A stretch of 64,000 nt of DNA from Eumeta japonica (Eukaryota > Arthropoda > Insecta > Lepidoptera > Psychidae), in assembly GCA_005406025.1 (NCBI GenBank), contig BGZK01000188.1:186001-250000 (forward strand), read 5' to 3'. This document shows positions 34,855 to 46,059 of the stretch, piece by piece. Under the pieces are notes generated by a model that saw only the letters and a program-made list of their open reading frames with translations, made no database searches and was not told the DNA's origin. The position numbers were made by a program, and so were the translations under genes. The number at the start of each line of letters is the position of its first letter. Within the stretch, counting starts at the first letter, position 1.

Positions 34855-35340
34855 GAACTGGGTTTCTGCTTAGGCAGTCAGCTTCAATGTTGCATCTTCC
34901 TGGAGAGTATTTTATTTGAAAATCATATTGTGATAAGTAGTAAGTAAGATCACCCAATTCTTCATCTGTTCTGGATCTAATGTTCATATTCTCCAGGGGC
35001 TTGTGATCTGAAAAGACAATAAATTTTCTACCTATTAACAAATGTTGCCAATACTTTACACATTCTTTGATTGCCAGGCATTCTAGGTATATTGCTTTTT
35101 CCTTTTTGTACTTCGTTCAATTTTTTGAAAAGTATGCTACTGGTTTTTCTTCATTGTTTTCTTGTGGCTGTTTCAGGACTGCACCTACTCCAAGAATACT
35201 AGCATCAGTGTATATGTGTATAGGTAGGTCAGGATCAAAATTGTCAGTATTGGTTGTGAACATAATATTCTTTTCATTTCATCAAATGATTCTTGACATT
35301 CTTGTGACCAATTAAAAGTTTGTCCTTTTCTCAAAAGGTT
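34829..35340 (-). pseudogene. Ty3/Gypsy RNase H region of pol
   Basis: Segments include 'LKQPQENNEEKPVAYFS' near 35130-35180 and 'FIVFSDHKPLENMN' near 34990, then 'YLSQYDFQIKYSPGRCNIEA' and 'DCLSRNP', the usual RNase H-like order ending in ADxLSR. The frame is broken near 35200 in a T/A run, near 35110-35130 in A runs and again near 34850. This domain would degrade the RNA of the RNA-DNA hybrid during reverse transcription. Confidence 0.8.
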
Positions 35341-36109
35341 ATGCAATGGTTCCAGTTTTATTGCTATATTTGGCACATACTTGTGATAAAAGTTTATTTT
35401 TCCCAAGAATTGTCTCACATTTTTTGTTTTTCGGGTGGGAAGTTTTTATTGATATTAAATTGTCTTTCATTGGTCTGACTGAATTGTTCTGTATTACATG
35501 ACCCAAGTATTTAACTGTGTCTGCTGCAAATGTGCATTTGGAGAATTTAAGTTTCAATCCTTCGCTTTTAATTGCTTCAAATAGTTTTTCTAAATGTATG
35601 ACATGATCCGAAAAAGATTTTGAGAATATTAAAATGTCATCGATGAAACATACTGTAAACTCTGCGAGCTTGTGCTTTCGTATTATGTTACACATAATTC
35701 TTTGGAAAATAGCTGGGGATGTTTTTAAGCCGAATGGTAAGCATGTCCATTGATAGTGACCCTCTTGTGTCACAAATGCAGTTTTGTGTCTATCTGTGAT
35801 ACGTAATGGTATCGACCAAAAAGCAGAATTCAGGTCCAGGGTTGAGAAATACTTGCAATCTCTTGTTTTTACTATTAGGTCTTCAATAAGGGGAAATGGT
35901 TGTGATTGAGGCACAACTATTTTATTTAAGTCTCGAAAATCGATGCACAATCTAGATTTCTTATTTTCGTCTCTTTTATAGGCTAATGTGACTGGTGCTG
36001 CAAATGGGCTGTATGATTCTTCTATTATATTTTTTTGCAACAATTTTGCAATTTGGTTTTCAATCTCTTTCTTGTCTTCCATTGTGCAACGATATGGTCT
36101 TTGCTGCAA
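35339..36109 (-). pseudogene. Ty3/Gypsy reverse transcriptase region of pol
   Basis: 256 codons open. Motifs in order: 'RLCIDFRDLNKIVVPQSQPF', 'FSTLDLNSAFWSIPL', 'LPFGLKTSPAIFQ' and the catalytic 'CFIDDILIFS' (FIDD in place of the commoner YVDD/YIDD) near 35636-35650, then 'KCTFAADTVKYLGHV'. This is a complete finger-palm core. The frame overlaps its neighbours at both ends (36025-36109 and 35339-35418), where it changes within A-runs. Confidence 0.9.
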
Positions 36110-36690
36110 TATTTTTCTGTAAGTAGGTCAATGTGTGCTTCATAATCCGTTACCATGCCTATATCATATTTATCCTTTGCGAACACATATTTATTTTTTG
36201 AGATCAATTCATCAATAACTATCTGTTCTTGATGGTTCAGATGATTTATACAAATTTTGAAGTTTTCTTCACTGAAGTCTTCATTGAAGTTTACTAGGTT
36301 ATCAGATTTCTTTTCCTTAGAATGAATATCTGTTTTATTTGTCTCCTTAGAGACTATTTCACTTCTTTGTATAGGTATTTTCTGGCTGATTTCCAAGTTT
36401 TCATTTTGAACTAGGTAAAATTCTTTGATACAATCAAGTCCCACCAAGAAATCATAGTCAAAATTTTCCTTGTCTATTACAAAACATTCATTTTTTCTCC
36501 ACATCAAAATGGCTACCTCCAGTGTAATTATGCCAGTTGCCTTTTAACGCCATTAATCGTTTTAAATTGGTGTTGTTGGAATGACTCGTTTCCTTATTAT
36601 TTATCTTTAATAACTTTGAATTTATTAATGAAACATTAGATCCTGAGTCATAGATTCCAAATACTTCAACATTTTATTTAGTAATAATTT
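36025..36690 (-). pseudogene. Ty3/Gypsy protease and linker
   Basis: A retropepsin-like motif 'VFGIYDSGSNVSLINSKLL' is visible with catalytic DSG encoded at 36641-36649. Downstream the frame reads 'DYDFLVGLDCIKEFYLV' (the usual G-x-D-hydrophobic strand) and a charged linker leading to the reverse transcriptase. The protease would cut the Gag-Pol polyprotein. Frame changes separate it from both gag and the polymerase. Confidence 0.75.
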
Positions 36691-36789
36691 TACTTTGATC
36701 AATGGCGGCACTATTAGTTTTTGGTCTTCACATTGCAATTCACATTCTAGTTCAGAATTATTAATGAGCCTTATTTGTTTTTATCCTTT

Positions 36790-37807
36790 TCGGTGTTTAT
36801 TTGTGCTTTGAACCAGCAGGAATCTTCTGGGTGATAGCGTACACCTTTCTTCAATTTTTCACAAATGGTACATTTTCTTTAATCAGTTTAGGCTCTTCTT
36901 TTTTTTGAAATTTTTCTTTCTTACAACCAAATGTTCTAATTTGCCAAGTTCATTAAACAAGTCCTTTGTGTGTAAAATGTCCTCTTTGTTAATTCTATCT
37001 GTGATAAAATCTGGTAAGCCGGCAGCAATAATATCGATTAAGGTTCCTTCATCCATAGTTTTCTTACTTCCAGTAAAAGTCTTTCTTTTTCACTGCATAG
37101 TCCAACAAAGATCCTGATTGATACTTAAAAGATAAAGCATACTTGCTTGTATTCCAACCTTTATTGGTGTAGGTGTGCAAAAATTGTTTTCCATTCTGAC
37201 CACTCGGAATCCAAACCTTGTTTGATCATCATGGACGAATACCAATCAGTGCATGATTTTTCTAGAAATAACCTGAGTATCTCAATTTTTCTGCATCTTC
37301 TTCAATACCGAACCTTGCACATTCTTTTTCAAACACCTCCATCCACCGAGATGCACTTGAATTTTCCCATCAAATTTTTCTATTATAAACCTGTCGGATA
37401 ACTTTTTCAAACTTTGTTTTTCTTTGTTTTGATGATCTTCAACTAATTTCTCTAATATTTTTACCATAGGATCTTCCGAACTATTTTTATTAGCCAATTT
37501 TTCGCTAGTAGTTTCCTCTAGAAATTGGTCTTGGAAAATCATGTTTCCATCCTCATCAACATAAGTTTGTAATAATTCTTGTGTTGTTTTTATCCAAACA
37601 TTTCTAACTTGATTTCTTTTCTTCAATGTGTTTTCACAGTAGTAAACAGTTTTAAGGTTTGGATATGTTTGTGAAGGGTTACTGCTTGATAATCTTCAGG
37701 AATAAGAAAAACTTTGTCATCTTTGTGGCAATTGAGGTTATTGCGATATAGTTTGCCTTGCCGTCTGTAGTTGATTTTACTTGAAACGTAAATTTCAACT
37801 TTTCCAT
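36790..37807 (-). pseudogene. Ty3/Gypsy gag with zinc knuckle
   Basis: The start codon lies at 37807, about 20 bp inside the 5' LTR. The frame begins MEKLKFTFQVKSTTDGKANY and changes several times. Later segments include 'KLSDRFIIEKFDGKI' and, in another frame, 'RWMEVFEKECARFGIEED' and 'IFAHLHQ', which look like the structural gag core. A nucleocapsid zinc knuckle CTICEKLKKGVRYHPEDSCW (C-x2-C-x9-H-x4-C) lies at about 36814-36874. Gag would form the particle and bind the RNA. Confidence 0.75.
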
Positions 37808-37827
37808 TTTGACAATAAATGTCGTTT

Positions 37828-38211
37828 TATAAGATATTTTCCAAAATTTCTGTGCTTAGGGTGACACAGTGAATCAAAAGATAATTGAGTTTCTCTGTAA
37901 CAAAAGTTTTATTGTGAGTTTTACATTACAACTACTTATGTATTTACAAAGTCATTCAGACACAAAACAAAACCTTACAAACCTGTAACAAAAGAAACGA
38001 CATTTAATGCTATTAATCACAATGTCAGTTCCTAAACACAATAACGAAGTATTTTCTAAATTATAAACTGTTTTTTTACAATGAATTACGCCGAGACGTT
38101 TTAGACGTCTCACTATTTTTTCTTCCATAACGTCACCTCACGATCCGCTCTGTATCTATGGCGTTCATTACGCGGGAAATTTAAATTAAAGAAAATGACT
38201 TTTTCTTTACA
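37828..38211 (-). repeat. 5' LTR of the Ty3/Gypsy element
   Basis: 384 bp, identical by eye to 33224-33607. On the minus strand it starts TGTAAAG at 38211. The primer-binding site should lie at about 37810-37827 (AAACGACATTTATTGTCA on the minus strand); I could not match it to a tRNA. Confidence 0.92.
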
Positions 38212-38779
38212 TATATATATATATATAAGAAAATAAATATGACATTGGGGTGTAGTACTGAAGGTAATAATTATAAAATGATGGCCGAGAGAGCGGCTAG
38301 TATCTGGAAGACACCTAAATGGTGACCTAGGACAAATTCTGAAAGGGCGGAATTAATCCACAGACAATTAGGCATTTTGGCTTCTGGTTATTAGTGCCCT
38401 GAGCTGCTCGTAAACATTTGCAGAACTTTACTGTAGTTTTGTCACCTCGATTTTTTATAACACCCCAAAAGTATAACTTCAGCAGTTGATGCTAATCTTA
38501 AAAGGCCCTTCGAGCTCTTTATAAGGTAAAGTCTAGAGAATGTCTAAGAGTACATTTTAGCTACGTTCTCACTATTGTCAATACTTATTTTGTATTTCAA
38601 AAATATTATGATGTAAAATATTAATGCTCTTTCTAAAGTAGTATTTATATTTTCAACTGCACAATATTAACTCTAAAAATATTCACATTTATCAGGTTTT
38701 GGCTATGAGGAGACAAAATTAAAAAGCCTGTTCAAAAGATAAATAAAAGGCAGCTCTTTAAAAGAAGTTCTCTGTGACT

Positions 38780-39075
38780 CTGTCTACGTGGACTTAGAAA
38801 TAATTCCTCATTTTTAAGCTTCTGTACCTTAAAAGGAAAAATATACTGACTCCTTATAAGACCACTTTGTGGACGCCCATCTGTTTGTCTTTGTGTATGT
38901 ATATCTCTCAAGATTATTTCTTTGAGGATCACATATGGATATCAAGTGTCAATACATAATATAAAGGTATACGTTCCCTCGAAAATACAGAGAGTTCAAG
39001 CTTTTGTGTTAACGCAATCAAGAGATAAGGCATTAATTGCCACATACCTTGATACTCGCAAACTCACTTATCAAA
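38780..39075 (+). repeat. dispersed repeat, family unknown
   Basis: 'GGAAAAATATACTGACTCCT', 'CACTTTGTGGACGCCCATCT', 'GTATACGTTCCCTCG' and 'TTAACGCAATCAAGAGATAA' occur in this order, a combination I associate with a common Lepidoptera dispersed repeat. No intact frame. The 114-codon open frame across 38922-39266 is incidental. Confidence 0.4.
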
Positions 39076-39329
39076 ATCAGTTGTTTATGAATATCCGATT
39101 ACGAAAAAAAGGAGGTGTCGGAAGTGTCCTACATAGAACAGAAACCATCGTGGAGCATCATTTATCATCAAGAGAACTAGCAGAAGATGGCCGAAAATTT
39201 CAAACTATGTGCAGAATGACAAAACCGACGTTCAAAGTCTTTTGCGCATTGTCAATTCAAATCTGACCGATATTCTCATTTTCTACTACCAAAACAGACT
39301 TAATCGTTTTGAGTCACTCAAACTATCTC

Positions 39330-39720
39330 GAGGTCGTTCGATTAAACATATCGTGCGACAACAAACGGTGCGACATAACGGAAATGGCGCAAAGCGATAC
39401 TACGCCGGGCGTGCGTCGCGCGCGCTGTTCACGTTAGGAGGTTTCCATTGTTTACATGCCCTCAATGTCGCCTCGGTGTATTGAGCGCGTGCCGCGTTGC
39501 TATCATACGGGTCGATCAGGAAATGGTTTTTCTGTAAACCGAATTTCATTACAATCACTTCAATCATTAGACATACAGACTAATAGAAAATACATGAGCA
39601 AAAAGCAGCCCAAGTCGTTTCTCAGCATTCAGACTATCTCTTAACCAAATTTCATCAATATCGGTTTAGTTGTGAAAATGTAACAGAAAGATAGAGTTAC
39701 TTTCGTATTTACAACAAGGA
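39330..39720 (+). repeat. CpG-rich patch followed by a repeat tail
   Basis: 39330-39500 is CpG-rich (GGGCGTGCGTCGCGCGCGCT). Then 'AAATTTCATCAATATCGGTT' and 'GAAAATGTAACAGAAAGATAGA' near 39650-39700 are degenerate forms of a common repeat tail (AAATTTCATCAAAATCGGTT...AACAGACAGACAGA). Confidence 0.35.
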
Positions 39721-39729
39721 TCGATAAGA

Positions 39730-41470
39730 TTTTAAGTCTGAGTTTTAAATGTCAAATTTTGATTCATTTTACATAACTAATTGATGATTTTTTTTGGTTA
39801 AATTATGCTTTTGTAGAAACCAGAGCGACGTTTTGTATTTTAATAAAACTAATCTATTTTTTTCATAACTTTATTGTCATATTACTATTAAAAAAATAGT
39901 TTTGCATTGAGCTAAATTTTATTCATAAATAATAATTACTAAATAATAATAGAACATGAAAAAAAAAAACTCAAAACTTATTTTTGTATTTAATCCTTTT
40001 GTGCCCGTATGAACTTTTTTATATCAAATTCCGAACATATTTCTATTACTATATACTACCTCTAATAAGGTCGGTCAAAGTCCGGCATATATTAGTGAAA
40101 ACATACCCCTTACTCTTACGAATTCAAAAAGAATATAGTTGCCTATTCAGACATTGCAGTTTAAGAGACATTCTGCAGCTCATGATTTTGAAGGATGCAA
40201 ACATAGTTTTAATCTATTCTTTAAGACTGTTATCCCTGTTGTTTTCGGGAAAACAGATTCGTTTCCAACTAAAGTTTTGCAGTTCTCATTTTGATAAATT
40301 TGCTACAAATAAAATAGAATGAATTAAAATCTTGTTTACAGTGTATCGAAGTCATTTCTACAATTTTGAAGCACAAAAACGGTTGGCAGATCTGAGAAAA
40401 GTAAACAGACACATTGTTAGATACTGCGTTACTAATATGCGAGATGCCGTTATTTTATTTCGAAGTTGTTCTGCTCTTCAAAATCTTCAAACCTACTCAT
40501 TGACGTAAAACAAACAAAATCATACTTCGTAAGCCGGAAATAGAAATTTTGGTTTTTTCTAAGTACAGAATCGGAATCAGTACATTAAAAGAGAAACTCA
40601 TTTTTTTTTATCGACCTGTGTAACGTACGGACAAACATCTAAATGATATAATTTTGAAATACATATTAAAAAAAATACGCCTGAAGAATTTTCTTGCAGG
40701 TTCCATTCCTTCATTTTATTTTCTAATTAGTGATACGTCTATCTTAATTTTCAATAATATTATGTAATACTTTTCTCGTTAGAATTTACTATAACAAAAC
40801 ATAACTTTTAACGATTGGTTGTTAATGTTATGTTACAACTTGTTAATAAATAACTAACTTGAAATTAGCCAATTATCTAAGTCTACTGTAGATGTGTAAG
40901 AATTAAAATTTGTAAATTGTATTTTAGAATCCTCCGAGGCAGCAAATATATTAATTAAATCATTTTCTTCTTTAAACCAAACTCACCTTTTTATATATGT
41001 TTTTTATGGTTTATAGTCTAAGATAGGTATGGGCAGCAACCTTTGACATATTGTGGGCCAAATTTTACTCTGACAAATACGTTCGCAGGCTGCGTTCAAA
41101 AAATAGTGCATTTTAAAGTAGTGTTCTAAAATAGTGTTCATAATATTTAGCGATAGATATCCGACATGAAATTTATCAAAATGTCTCTCGGGCGTTGGTT
41201 GCCCATATATGGTCTCAAGATTCCATTTTTCTTCTTAAGATAAAGAAATTATAAAAATGAAAAGTTTCCTGTATTACGTATAGACGTTTAGAAAACGTTC
41301 TATCGAATGGCAAACATTGTATTCGAAAATGACGAAATTGTTTTTGTGCGCAAAATTTCTAGAACGAAGCAGTCGTGCGAGTACAAATCGGTATTATTCG
41401 GAATTTTGCTTAAACAGAATGGTATGAAATCTAGGATGTAATGGAACCTTTTTGTTTGAACGGTGACGGT
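39730..41470. other. AT-rich intron-like sequence, nothing recognised
   Basis: The 112-codon open frame at 39984-40322 is AT-rich with no domain. No transposon protein was found. Confidence 0.45.
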
Positions 41471-41479
41471 CGCAGAGGG

Positions 41480-41850
41480 GAAAAATCGACACAGCAGAAA
41501 ACTAATAACTACGTACAAACTGGCTCGTCGCCGACGCGAGCGCAGGTCAAGGCCGGCGAACGGCTGAGTTCCAATTCCGCCTCACTGTGAACTTTCCGCG
41601 GTCGCTCTGTGCGATTTACATGAAATTACCGTCCTACGATTCCTGCGAACCCCTACCGAAAGTGAAGTTGTGAAGTTCACCCGCCGGGGAATCACCGGAC
41701 CGTTTCGATTTCAACGGAGAACTCTGCGGGACTCGGGTCCTACGAGGATTGAATTCCACCTTTGAGGTCGCCGGTTTAGAGTTGATCCGCCAATCGAACT
41801 GGACGCAGCAGGACGTTTTAATCCAATTTTAAGCACTCGCTAGCCTCGGC
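41480..41850. other. CpG-rich patch
   Basis: Contains CGCCGACGCGAGCGCAG, GGCCGGCGAACGGCTGAG and CCGCCGGGGAATCACCGG. There is no ATG-donor combination that yields a convincing coding exon. It could be a 5' untranslated exon or regulatory element. Confidence 0.35.
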
Positions 41851-41854
41851 CCGC

Positions 41855-42110
41855 GTCTTCGCCCGCGTGGATAACGTAATCCTTCGTCTTTTATATTGAC
41901 CACTCTTGCCGTTGTTCCCGATTTTGTGACGCTGTCCACTCTGGCCCCGCCACTATCTTCGATTTCGTTCCCGGACGCGCTCCTGATTTTAATGCCGGTT
42001 CCATTTTCAATTTAGATCCCGGTCTCGTCGTCAGTTTCGGTCTCGGTCTCGTCTCTCGATTCAGTTCCCTGCATCGCTTTCGCTTCGATACTGCTATCGG
42101 TCACATTTTC
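41855..42110 (+). repeat. degenerate GATCCCG/GGTCTCG-word dispersed repeat
   Basis: It begins 'CGCCCGCGTGGATAACGTAA' and continues with TTCCCGATTTTG, CGTTCCCGGACGCGC, TAGATCCCGGTCTCGTCG and GGTCTCGGTCTCGTC. It is the same family as 2190-2345 and 21480-21620. Confidence 0.55.
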
Positions 42111-42849
42111 AATCTGTACGAAGCCAGAACAAATATTAGTATCAAAATAAAATATATGTGTCTTTCTATGATTGTATGAATTTTTAGAATTGGTGTAGCC
42201 TAACTTAAACTAACCTAACCGAAGTAGGTTAGCAGGGGGATACGAGGAAGTGGGAAACGGGGATAAAAGCTTGTAGATATTAAAAAAAATATTCGCGCAT
42301 ATTCGAATGCAAAATTGTATTAAAATTTCAAATCAATTAAAGGTTACTTTTCATGTTTTGTAACGGTAAACATATGTAAGTTGAATTTTTACATATAAAG
42401 ATAAATTAGGACTCTTGTCGTTCGTTTTGTAAATCACTTTGTTTTATCACGTCTCTAAGATTTGAAATAGAGTTAAATATATTGAATTTTGAGGCTACCC
42501 TTTTAGAGTTGATCCACTATTTTCTTAAACTTTTAAGGGTATTTTGATAATGCTTCGTATTAATTTATTATTACAGACCTAAAGCTGCGCCTGACACGTT
42601 TTTGAGTTAATGATATGAATGTCGAATTTAACTTTTATATCTCTTAAGGGTACGGATAAGCTGGGATTGGTATTCATTTGGATACACGTCCATTTAGAAT
42701 TTGATCTGCTTAATATCTGAACTCTCACACGACGGTATAGAGATAAAATTATTCTTAATAATGAAAAAGTGAAAAAAAAAATGTTTTCAAGGTATAATCA
42801 CTTTTTGTTGCCTTATCTTAGTAAGTTTAGTTGAATTTGTCGAATTATA

Positions 42850-42940
42850 TTTCAATGCGTAAGAGCATCGATGGCTTAGCTGTGAACTGATCATTAAACG
42901 GGATACGATTCTGATCACGGGAAAATTGACCGATGAGTTT
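42850..42940 (+). repeat. tRNA-headed SINE-like fragment
   Basis: 'GATGGCTTAGCTGTGAAC' and 'GATACGATTCTGATCACGGG' followed by 'AAAATTGACC' parallel the head of the repeat at 21309 (TGGCTTAGTGGC...GACCACGGGCGAACTGAC). Confidence 0.4.
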
Positions 42941-42959
42941 ATAACTAAATTCAATTTAA

Positions 42960-43793
42960 AATTCAATTTAAACTAGAGGAAGAAACAAACAATTCTATAA
43001 ATTTTTAGATTTGACCTTAACTAGAAAAAATAATAGACACGAATTTAAAATATATAGAAAACCCACGTGCACAGATACTACAATACCCATTTCTTCTTGT
43101 CATCCATGGCAACACAAATTGGCGGCTTATAAATCAATGATACATCGGTTATTCACCATACCCCTTAATAATCATAATTTCTCATTAGAATTAAATACCA
43201 TTTACAGTATAGCATTGGCAAACGGATATAGTAAAAAATGTATTGATGGACTCATTAATAAAAAACAAAAAAGTATTATAAAGAAAAGTATCTATCCAGC
43301 ACAATCAAAAGAGGAAAAGAAATATATAGCTAGTTTGACATATTTTGGTACAATTTCGGAAAAGATTTCAAGATTATTAAAAAAACATAATATTTATACG
43401 GCCTTTAAAACAAATAACAATTTGAAAACTTTATGTAACAATAAAGATAAATTACACAATAATAAAAAATCCGGAATTTATAAATTAACTTGTGATGACT
43501 GTAAATCGATATATATAGGATAAACCGGACGTTGTTTTGAAAAAAGAAACAAAGAACATATTTCGGCCTTTAGAAATAATAAATCAGACAGATCCCATTT
43601 TGCCAAACATCTATTAGAAACCGGTCATAAGCTTAATAACGATCACAAATTCGATGTTTTGCATGTGTGTGAGAAGGGGTTACGTTTAAATGTTTTGGAA
43701 TCCTTTGAAATTTGAAAACATAAAGATAATAATAATATGCTCAACGACCAAATTGACGTTTATAAATCGCCATTATTGGACGCTTGCCTGTAA
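42960..43793 (+). pseudogene. Penelope-like element: reverse-transcriptase C-terminus plus GIY-YIG endonuclease
   Basis: After a one-base frame change near 43003 the frame reads 'FLDLTLTRKNNRHEFKIYRK' then 'HPWQHKLAAYKSMIHRLFTI', the post-catalytic RT/thumb region of Penelope-like elements. It continues to the GIY-YIG domain, 'SGIYKLTCDDCKSIYIG' (43471-43520), where TAA replaces the Gln codon of YIGQTGR. Beyond the stop the frame continues 'TGRCFEKRNKEHISAF', 'SHFAKHLLETGH' and 'LNVLESFEI', with another stop, ending at 43793. The RT catalytic core is missing. GIY-YIG normally cuts target DNA for priming. This copy is dead. Confidence 0.85.
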
Positions 43794-44139
43794 CTATTTG
43801 GGTAATGTTGGTGATGGTTAGTCTGTGACATTTGACAAGCATGTCTATCGGTGGTGGTCTGTGGCTGCCTTAAGAATGTTTTCGTCGCTCCTTGACCATT
43901 GCATGACAGCGGCCTGCCTAACGAGGTTGTGTTGGTTGTTTTAACGCTCCTTGCACCCTGGTGGATGTGACTGTCGGCAATTTCCTGAGGATGTGTCTTG
44001 TTGGCATGAAACGTATGTAGAATTGACAGTTTAACAGTCAGCGGAATAAGATTATTATAAAAATAAATAACACTTGCTTAGGTGTTCGATATCTGTCAAT
44101 CCTCTGGAATCAATATTCAATCATTTGGATAGAGATTCG

Positions 44140-44560
44140 TAGTGGAGAGGCAGATTCGAGGGTCAGCGGTGGGTTGCATGCTGCATGTTAATGCATGTTG
44201 CAGGCAAGCGTTTATAACTAAATCAAACGAAATCGCTCGCTGCGTGTTGAGAGAAGGAGAGAGAGACAGAGAGAGAGAGAGAGAGAAGAGCACGTTAAGC
44301 CGTCGATTCCGGATGTTGTCGTCGCGCCGCCGAAAACAATTACCAGAGGTCGCTAATGTGCATTAATCCAGCGCGGGCGGCTTAAGGTTCGAACACTTTG
44401 ATCCGATATAAAAATTCTGAGGGACGGCAAGTTTCACCAGTGTCATGTTCATGTCAAGTCTAACACGGTGCGATTAGAAATAGGAGACGGTGGAAGGACC
44501 TACGCATGGACACGTGAAAAGACAGCCCGATAGACGGAGAGCAGGGCATCGTCTCCGGAC
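44140..44560. other. GC-richer patch with (GA)n tract
   Basis: Includes GAGAGAGAGA at about 44255-44290, a GCATGC/ATGCAT-rich stretch at 44175-44205 and CGTCGCGCCGCCGAAAAC. GA repeats can bind GAGA-factor-type proteins; a regulatory role is speculative. Confidence 0.3.
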
Positions 44561-45138
44561 GGTGTTGGGTTTCATAGCTCGTTGCTGGGTCGTATATTCG
44601 TTTTCACAATCTTTTCTCTTCGTATCCAGGATCGGATCTTCAATTCTCATGCCGGCTCAGTGCGGCTTGAGGGCTGTTCACGATCGTTGTCAACATGTAT
44701 CGGTTTTTATTTCTACTTTTTTTCTTTTTTTTTTTTAATTTCTGATTCAAACTGCACAGTGGCAACATCAATGGAATTGCATTACACCTTCCCGTCCGGC
44801 CCTCGCGATCTGTAAATCCTGTTCTTAGGTTCAGGAGGTAGATAGAATTTAATTTTTTTGTGTTGGAATACCGTCAGGGTTTCTGCTGGGCAGTCTGAGT
44901 TGGTATTTGAAAAAAAAAACAAAGTAGATATAAAAACCGTTACATCATTTTTTTTTCCTTGCAATAACATCGTCTGATACAGACAGTTTAGCGTGCTCTC
45001 GGAGGCACAGAGGGAATGGCTTAAGTTAAGTTAGAAACCCATTGGTCAACCGAACTCGCCCCGTTCCGGTTTCAAGTTGACACCCTTGACTTTGAGCCGT
45101 CACCGCTCATCGTCTATTTGGTTGGTTGACTTAAAAAA

Positions 45139-45161
45139 AAACACACACACACACACACACG
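45139..45161. repeat. (CA)n microsatellite
   Basis: About eleven CA units following an A-run. Confidence 0.9.
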
Positions 45162-45360
45162 AACAAAAAGATACCAAAGGTGGCGCGTTACAGTTTCGTT
45201 TCTCCGATTTCATTACAAAGCGCTAAATAATAGCGATCTTTAATAAATAATCTCTTTGGTAACGCCCTCCACGGCTTCAGGGCGAGCCTGAATCGACACC
45301 AGAATTTGTTTACGTGTATGCCCCGGATAGTGATCTACAATGTCCACAAATAATTGAAAT

Positions 45361-45400
45361 TTAACTCGACATTTGATACCCCTGTCAAATGTCGAGTTAA
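45361..45400. repeat. perfect 16-bp inverted repeat, 8-nt loop
   Basis: TTAACTCGACATTTGA (45361-45376) and TCAAATGTCGAGTTAA (45385-45400) are exact reverse complements around TACCCCTG. Confidence 0.9.
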
Positions 45401-45779
45401 CTTTAAGTGAATCGAGGTAGTTTGGTAGGTCGACGTGGTGAATCCCTATCGCTGCAGTACCTAGAATCTAGAATTTTTCGCAAAAGAAGAATAATTAATT
45501 TCAGAATAGATGAGACCTTCTTCACGAACTTCGTGAGTTTTCAGAGACGTCGGCACCGATTTTGGAAGAATGGGCTGATTTGAGTACTTTGCATTTAATT
45601 TTCAATGCACTTACAATACGTTACTTATTTTGATGTAGCTTTGATGGAGAAGATAACGTTTGTTGTGATCTCATTGTTATATAAGGTTGTATCGCCTCAT
45701 ACAAACTTCCCACAAACCTTCTGATTCAGATTGAAGTTTGTGGGACTTCGCCCCACATGCTGGCCTGGGGCAGCTTGGC

Positions 45780-45985
45780 GTTGCTAACGACCGTCGTTAT
45801 CGATGTGATGGCAACTTCCAGAATCCACGGGTCAACCGATTAACATGCTCTTTGAAGCTCCAAGCGACTGCTTTAATTTAAGAATTAATCAGTCAATTCG
45901 TCCATAGTCAAGATCGAATCCGGTACCTTCTGGTACCAATGAGATGCTTTAAACTCCTAAGCCACTAACGCTCATAATGTCACTA
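45780..45985 (-). repeat. tRNA-headed repeat fragment, inverted
   Basis: On the minus strand 'GTTAGTGGCTTAGGAGTTTA' followed by '...CAGAAGGTACCGGATTCGAT' matches a box A / box B pair spaced like a tRNA-derived SINE (GGATTCGATC near 45915-45924). The adjoining plus-strand block GTTGCTAACGACCGTCG...GATGGCAA resembles 6140-6166. Confidence 0.4.
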
Positions 45986-46059
45986 GTACCATATGAATTA
46001 CCAGCTTACCGGATACTAGTACTAGACAGATTCGTGTATTGACTTTGCCTCTTTTACAG

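Larger units (their letters stand above)
33224..38211 (-). mobile_element. Ty3/Gypsy LTR retrotransposon, apparently young
   Basis: Full element of about 4.99 kb on the minus strand: 5' LTR (37828-38211), gag, protease, reverse transcriptase, RNase H, integrase with a GPY module, a polypurine tract (CCGGGGGGGGGAGA on the minus strand, directly before the 3' LTR), and 3' LTR (33224-33607). No envelope frame is present. The LTRs read identically over 384 bp, which implies recent insertion. Nevertheless gag and pol are interrupted by several frame changes, mostly in homopolymer runs. The element sits in a (TA)n tract on both sides, which obscures the target duplication. It is antisense to the inferred host gene. 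Confidence 0.92.
28654..46059 (+). other. inferred intron 2 of the long-intron gene
   Basis: If exons 28525-28653 and 46060-46220 are joined, this is a 17.4-kb intron (GTAATT...TTACAG). It contains the Ty3/Gypsy element (opposite strand), the Penelope-like remnant and several CpG-rich patches, all listed separately. Sequence from 28654 to 30770 shows no recognised feature except a small hairpin ACCCCAA-TAGGCC-TTGGGGT near 30610-30632. Confidence 0.35.

Noticed and set aside
39984..40322. 112-codon plus-strand open frame
   Set aside because: Composition equals the AT-rich flanks; no domain, start context or splice evidence.
41509..41544. Mini-exon between ACACAGCAG and GCGCAG|GTCAAG
   Set aside because: The acceptor lies in purine-rich sequence and the donor is weak.
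42190..42232. CCTAACTTAAACTAACCTAACC resembling the insect telomere repeat TTAGG
   Set aside because: Too short and irregular. Likely part of an ordinary dispersed repeat.
44782..44970. Minus-strand 62-codon frame with a Pro-rich end
   Set aside because: Looked like a possible retroelement ORF1 fragment, but I could not match any motif.
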